DNA of 42,357 nucleotides from Archaeoglobus sp. (lineage in GTDB: Archaea > Halobacteriota > Archaeoglobi > Archaeoglobales > Archaeoglobaceae), in NCBI GenBank assembly GCA_017656505.1, contig JACDNU010000019.1, positions 1-42,357 of the forward strand, written 5' to 3'. How positions within the stretch are numbered: position 1 is the stretch's first letter; each line of letters opens with the position of its first letter. A program made the translations under genes and the position numbers. The notes beneath the pieces are model-generated. The model did no database searches, was not told the DNA's origin, and saw only the letters and a list, made by a program, of their open reading frames with translations. Below are positions 39,948 through 42,357 of this stretch, piece by piece.

Positions 39948-42265
39948 CCTCCCACCTCTATAACTTCTTCCACATTAGGTAAATCGGGCATCTCAAATTC
40001 CATAGGCTTGTACTCTCCATTGACCCACATTTCCAGCTGATCGGTGTAATGTTTCGAGAAGTAATTGCCAGAGTTACCACCGGGTATGATGCAGTAGGAT
40101 TTGTCGAAAGTTGAGATCATCCTCCAGCTACTTCCAACCTGGAAAGGTTTGCTTCCCACCCTGAAGTTGAATACCGTGAATTTCGAGCCGTCCATCGTCA
40201 ATGCCGGATAGTTCAGGAAAGCAAGATTGAAGGGGTGGTTCATTCTAAGCTTGTTGTGGTCTCCGTAAACCTCGTACTTGTTCTTCTCAATCTCCTCAAC
40301 AGCTTTATCCATCGCCCTCACAATAATATCCGCTCTCGTTTCTTTTTCTGGAGTTCTAACATCGTCAAACCATTCGCTATCAGCCGGCAAATTCTGCAGT
40401 ACCCACACCTTCGGATAGTAACTTTTATCCAAACCTGCCGAATAGAACTCATCACCGAAGGTTTCGTTGATGTAATAGTCAAGCCAGATAGCAAAGACTA
40501 GAGCAGCTTTTGAATCCTCCTTCATTTCAAAGTTCCACTTTTTGAGTTCCTCAACCCACGGTTTTGCTTTTTCAGAAAACTCAACACCATCCATCTGTGC
40601 AACAAAGAATTCTGCTGGCTTTGAATAAACGTCACGCTGCATTTCCTTTACATACTCCACATCTATTTTCTTCCCCTTTGCTATGGCATCATCGATAAGT
40701 TCGTAGATTCGCATCCCGCGATAGGGATCTGTAAAGTATCCGCTATCACCGAGATAGTGCTGGTAACCAAAAACGACTCTCTGATTTGCCGTTGCAACGT
40801 ACTCGGGGTTAATTAGATGTGGAATCTCTTCGAAGGGGATGAAACCATCCCATGTTGAATGCGCATACGGCTTGAAACCTTTCCACTCTCCCTCTCCAGC
40901 AGATCCGTTGAATAAGATGTTTCCGGGAACCACCTTATCGCCTACATACCTTATCGGGAACCTTCCTGCTGGGTAGTACATTATATTTCCATCTCTATCG
41001 ATGTAAACGAGATTCTGAGCCGGTACATCGAAGTATCTAACTCCTTCAAGGAACTCACGGAGATTCTTAGCATGGTTGTAGGTGTAGAGAGCGAGGAACT
41101 CTCTTGTAGCAGAAAGCCCTGTCCATGCAACCGCAACTTCCTTACCATTTTTCTCTATAACGGGCCCGTGAATCGTTTTCTTAACGATTACTTTTCTCTC
41201 TTCAATTCCGTTTTTCGTTTTAACCCTGAGCGTTTTCTCCTCCTTTACGAAATCCACCCACTTGCCTTTGTAAAGGTATTTATCCCCCTTTGTTACGTAA
41301 TAGTAGAAGTCGATCACATCAGCTCCAACGTTCGTGAATCCCCAAGCAACGTATTGATTCTGACCGATAACGACTATCGGCACACCCGGGAATGTAACGC
41401 CTCTAACGTTCATATCATCCGTCAGGAGGTGGACCTCATACCAAACAGGTGGAACCGTTAACGCGAGATGAGGATCGTTCGCAAGGATTGGCTTTCCGTT
41501 TGCAGTATGCTTACCAGAAATTATCCAGTTGTTAGAGCCGTAACCCTCTTTTCCCTCAAACGGCTTCAACCAGTCAAGGAGTTCCTTGCTGACCTTATCA
41601 GTTCTTACAATCGGGACAGTATGATTCAGGTAAGTTGGATACAGTTCAAGTGCCTCAGGTAATTTCTCTGCTATAACAGCCCTCTCCAGATCCCAGAAGT
41701 TCCCGCTGAGCTCCCATGAAATTTCTTTGTCAACCAAGAAAACATCTTCTGGCCTCCATGGCTCGGGTTTGTATCCAAGAAGTTTGAATTCCATTGGCAG
41801 ATTGCCTTGAGATATGTAGGCATTGACTCCATCGCAGTAGGCTTTTATGAGATCACCAAACTCAGTTCCATCAATCTCTTTCCAGCTGGCTTTAGCAGCC
41901 CCTTCGAAGTCCATTTTTACGTGGAAAACATCCGAATCAACTAAATCTTCTCCAAAAACTTCTGAAAGCTGGCCTTTCATCAATCTGCGATGCAGATCCA
42001 TCTGGAAAAGTCTATCTCTCGCTTGAATGTATCCCACATCATAGAATAGGGCCTTCTCATTTTCAGCTTTGATATGCGGAACACCATATCTGTCAAGGTA
42101 TATCGTGGCTTTGCCGTAAGGATTGTCAACTTTCTCCACCTTGAAGTTGAGTTTCCATATTTCTCCACTAAACGGAGCAAAGAGGTTTAGGTAGCTGTAG
42201 ATCGCCACCAGAAACGCTACCAACAAAATCAGTAAAGCTACGCTAAAAACCTTGGTCTTGTCCAT
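39944..42265 (-). CDS. Membrane-anchored penicillin-acylase-family Ntn hydrolase
   Basis: A 773-residue amidase. Residues 5-27 are a single membrane anchor, placing the rest outside the cell. The alpha region holds RYGVPHIKAENEKALFYDVG and QARDRLFQMDLHRR. The self-cleavage site is Gly243/Ser244 in EGYGSNNWIISG; Ser244 becomes the N-terminal nucleophile. The beta region has ANDPHLALTVPPVWYE, TFPGVPIVVIGQNQYVAWGFTN and the late catalytic Asn region ATANQRVV. It hydrolyses an amide such as an acylated amino acid, homoserine lactone or lipoamide; the substrate is unknown. TATA-like TTTTATAA (42287-42294) lies about 25 nt before ATG and no Shine-Dalgarno is seen. Bases 42297-42357 hold no gene. 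Confidence 0.94.
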   Translation of the reverse strand: MDKTKVFSVALLILLVAFLVAIYSYLNLFAPFSGEIWKLNFKVEKVDNPYGKATIYLDRYGVPHIKAENEKALFYDVGYIQARDRLFQMDLHRRLMKGQLSEVFGEDLVDSDVFHVKMDFEGAAKASWKEIDGTEFGDLIKAYCDGVNAYISQGNLPMEFKLLGYKPEPWRPEDVFLVDKEISWELSGNFWDLERAVIAEKLPEALELYPTYLNHTVPIVRTDKVSKELLDWLKPFEGKEGYGSNNWIISGKHTANGKPILANDPHLALTVPPVWYEVHLLTDDMNVRGVTFPGVPIVVIGQNQYVAWGFTNVGADVIDFYYYVTKGDKYLYKGKWVDFVKEEKTLRVKTKNGIEERKVIVKKTIHGPVIEKNGKEVAVAWTGLSATREFLALYTYNHAKNLREFLEGVRYFDVPAQNLVYIDRDGNIMYYPAGRFPIRYVGDKVVPGNILFNGSAGEGEWKGFKPYAHSTWDGFIPFEEIPHLINPEYVATANQRVVFGYQHYLGDSGYFTDPYRGMRIYELIDDAIAKGKKIDVEYVKEMQRDVYSKPAEFFVAQMDGVEFSEKAKPWVEELKKWNFEMKEDSKAALVFAIWLDYYINETFGDEFYSAGLDKSYYPKVWVLQNLPADSEWFDDVRTPEKETRADIIVRAMDKAVEEIEKNKYEVYGDHNKLRMNHPFNLAFLNYPALTMDGSKFTVFNFRVGSKPFQVGSSWRMISTFDKSYCIIPGGNSGNYFSKHYTDQLEMWVNGEYKPMEFEMPDLPNVEEVIEVGG

Positions 42266-42357
42266 GAGAACAATTCATTCAGCACAGTTATAAAACTTAT
42301 GTTTTAGGGTCCTTGCAGAAACAATAACCCAATCTCTTTTTTCACACTTCTAAACCC

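Overview
The window looks like archaeal chromosome from the order Archaeoglobales. My best guess is Ferroglobus or a close relative, but this is inferred from gene content without any database search. Archaeal marks are TATA-box promoters (several apparently leaderless), GGTGAT-type ribosome binding sites, class III (FlaK/PibD-type) pilin signal peptides, CofC of F420 synthesis, Pth2, an eIF2B-like protein, DUF2070 and DUF763 proteins, ADP-forming acyl-CoA synthetase, tungsten-type aldehyde ferredoxin oxidoreductase, and an hsp20 gene carrying the CTAAC-N5-GTTAG operator known for the Archaeoglobus fulgidus heat-shock regulator HSR1. I saw no rRNA, tRNA, CRISPR array or insertion sequence.

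Layout. 0-5.3 kb (minus strand): the start of a gene that runs off the left edge, a small Cys-rich output-type protein, a four-PAS histidine kinase, and two 2-hydroxyacyl-CoA dehydratase / benzoyl-CoA reductase-type subunits. 5.4-7.7 kb (plus): an Asp/Glu racemase-family protein, TrmO, a DsrE-family protein and an unknown protein. 7.7-14.1 kb (minus): a complete peptide-type ABC transporter operon ordered binding protein, permease, permease, ATPase, ATPase. 14.3-20.5 kb: SDH-type membrane serine protease, AhpD-like protein, a 5-formyl-THF cyclo-ligase family protein, a DUF6125-like protein, the beta and alpha subunits of an ADP-forming acyl-CoA synthetase facing each other tail to tail, a Cys-cluster protein, and a crotonase. 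20.5-23 kb: a structured inverted repeat, a HepT/MntA toxin-antitoxin pair, Hsp20 and a membrane TPR protein. 23-31.9 kb: housekeeping and conserved archaeal genes, including a frameshifted eIF2B-like gene, then an Lrp - membrane protein - output-domain operon. 31.9-35 kb: a toxin-antitoxin graveyard (decayed vapBC, intact vapBC, decayed MNT/HEPN) surrounding a pair of type IV pilin genes. 35-42.3 kb (minus): 3-hydroxyacyl-CoA dehydrogenase, glutamate dehydrogenase, aldehyde ferredoxin oxidoreductase, a small membrane protein and a membrane-anchored penicillin-acylase-family Ntn hydrolase.

How the genes fit together. The metabolic genes suggest a peptide-, amino-acid- and acyl-CoA-using anaerobe: peptide import, glutamate deamination, aldehyde oxidation, beta-oxidation-type enzymes, and ATP recovery from acyl-CoA through the ADP-forming synthetase. 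The dehydratase/reductase pair fits 2-hydroxyacyl-CoA or aromatic-CoA reduction, but its ATP-driven activator is not in the window.

The most unusual thing I see is the transporter's solute-binding lipoprotein. The segment that normally forms the C-terminal end of this family lies at its N-terminus, just after the lipoprotein linker, and the protein stops where that segment would normally begin. This is the pattern expected of a natural circular permutation.
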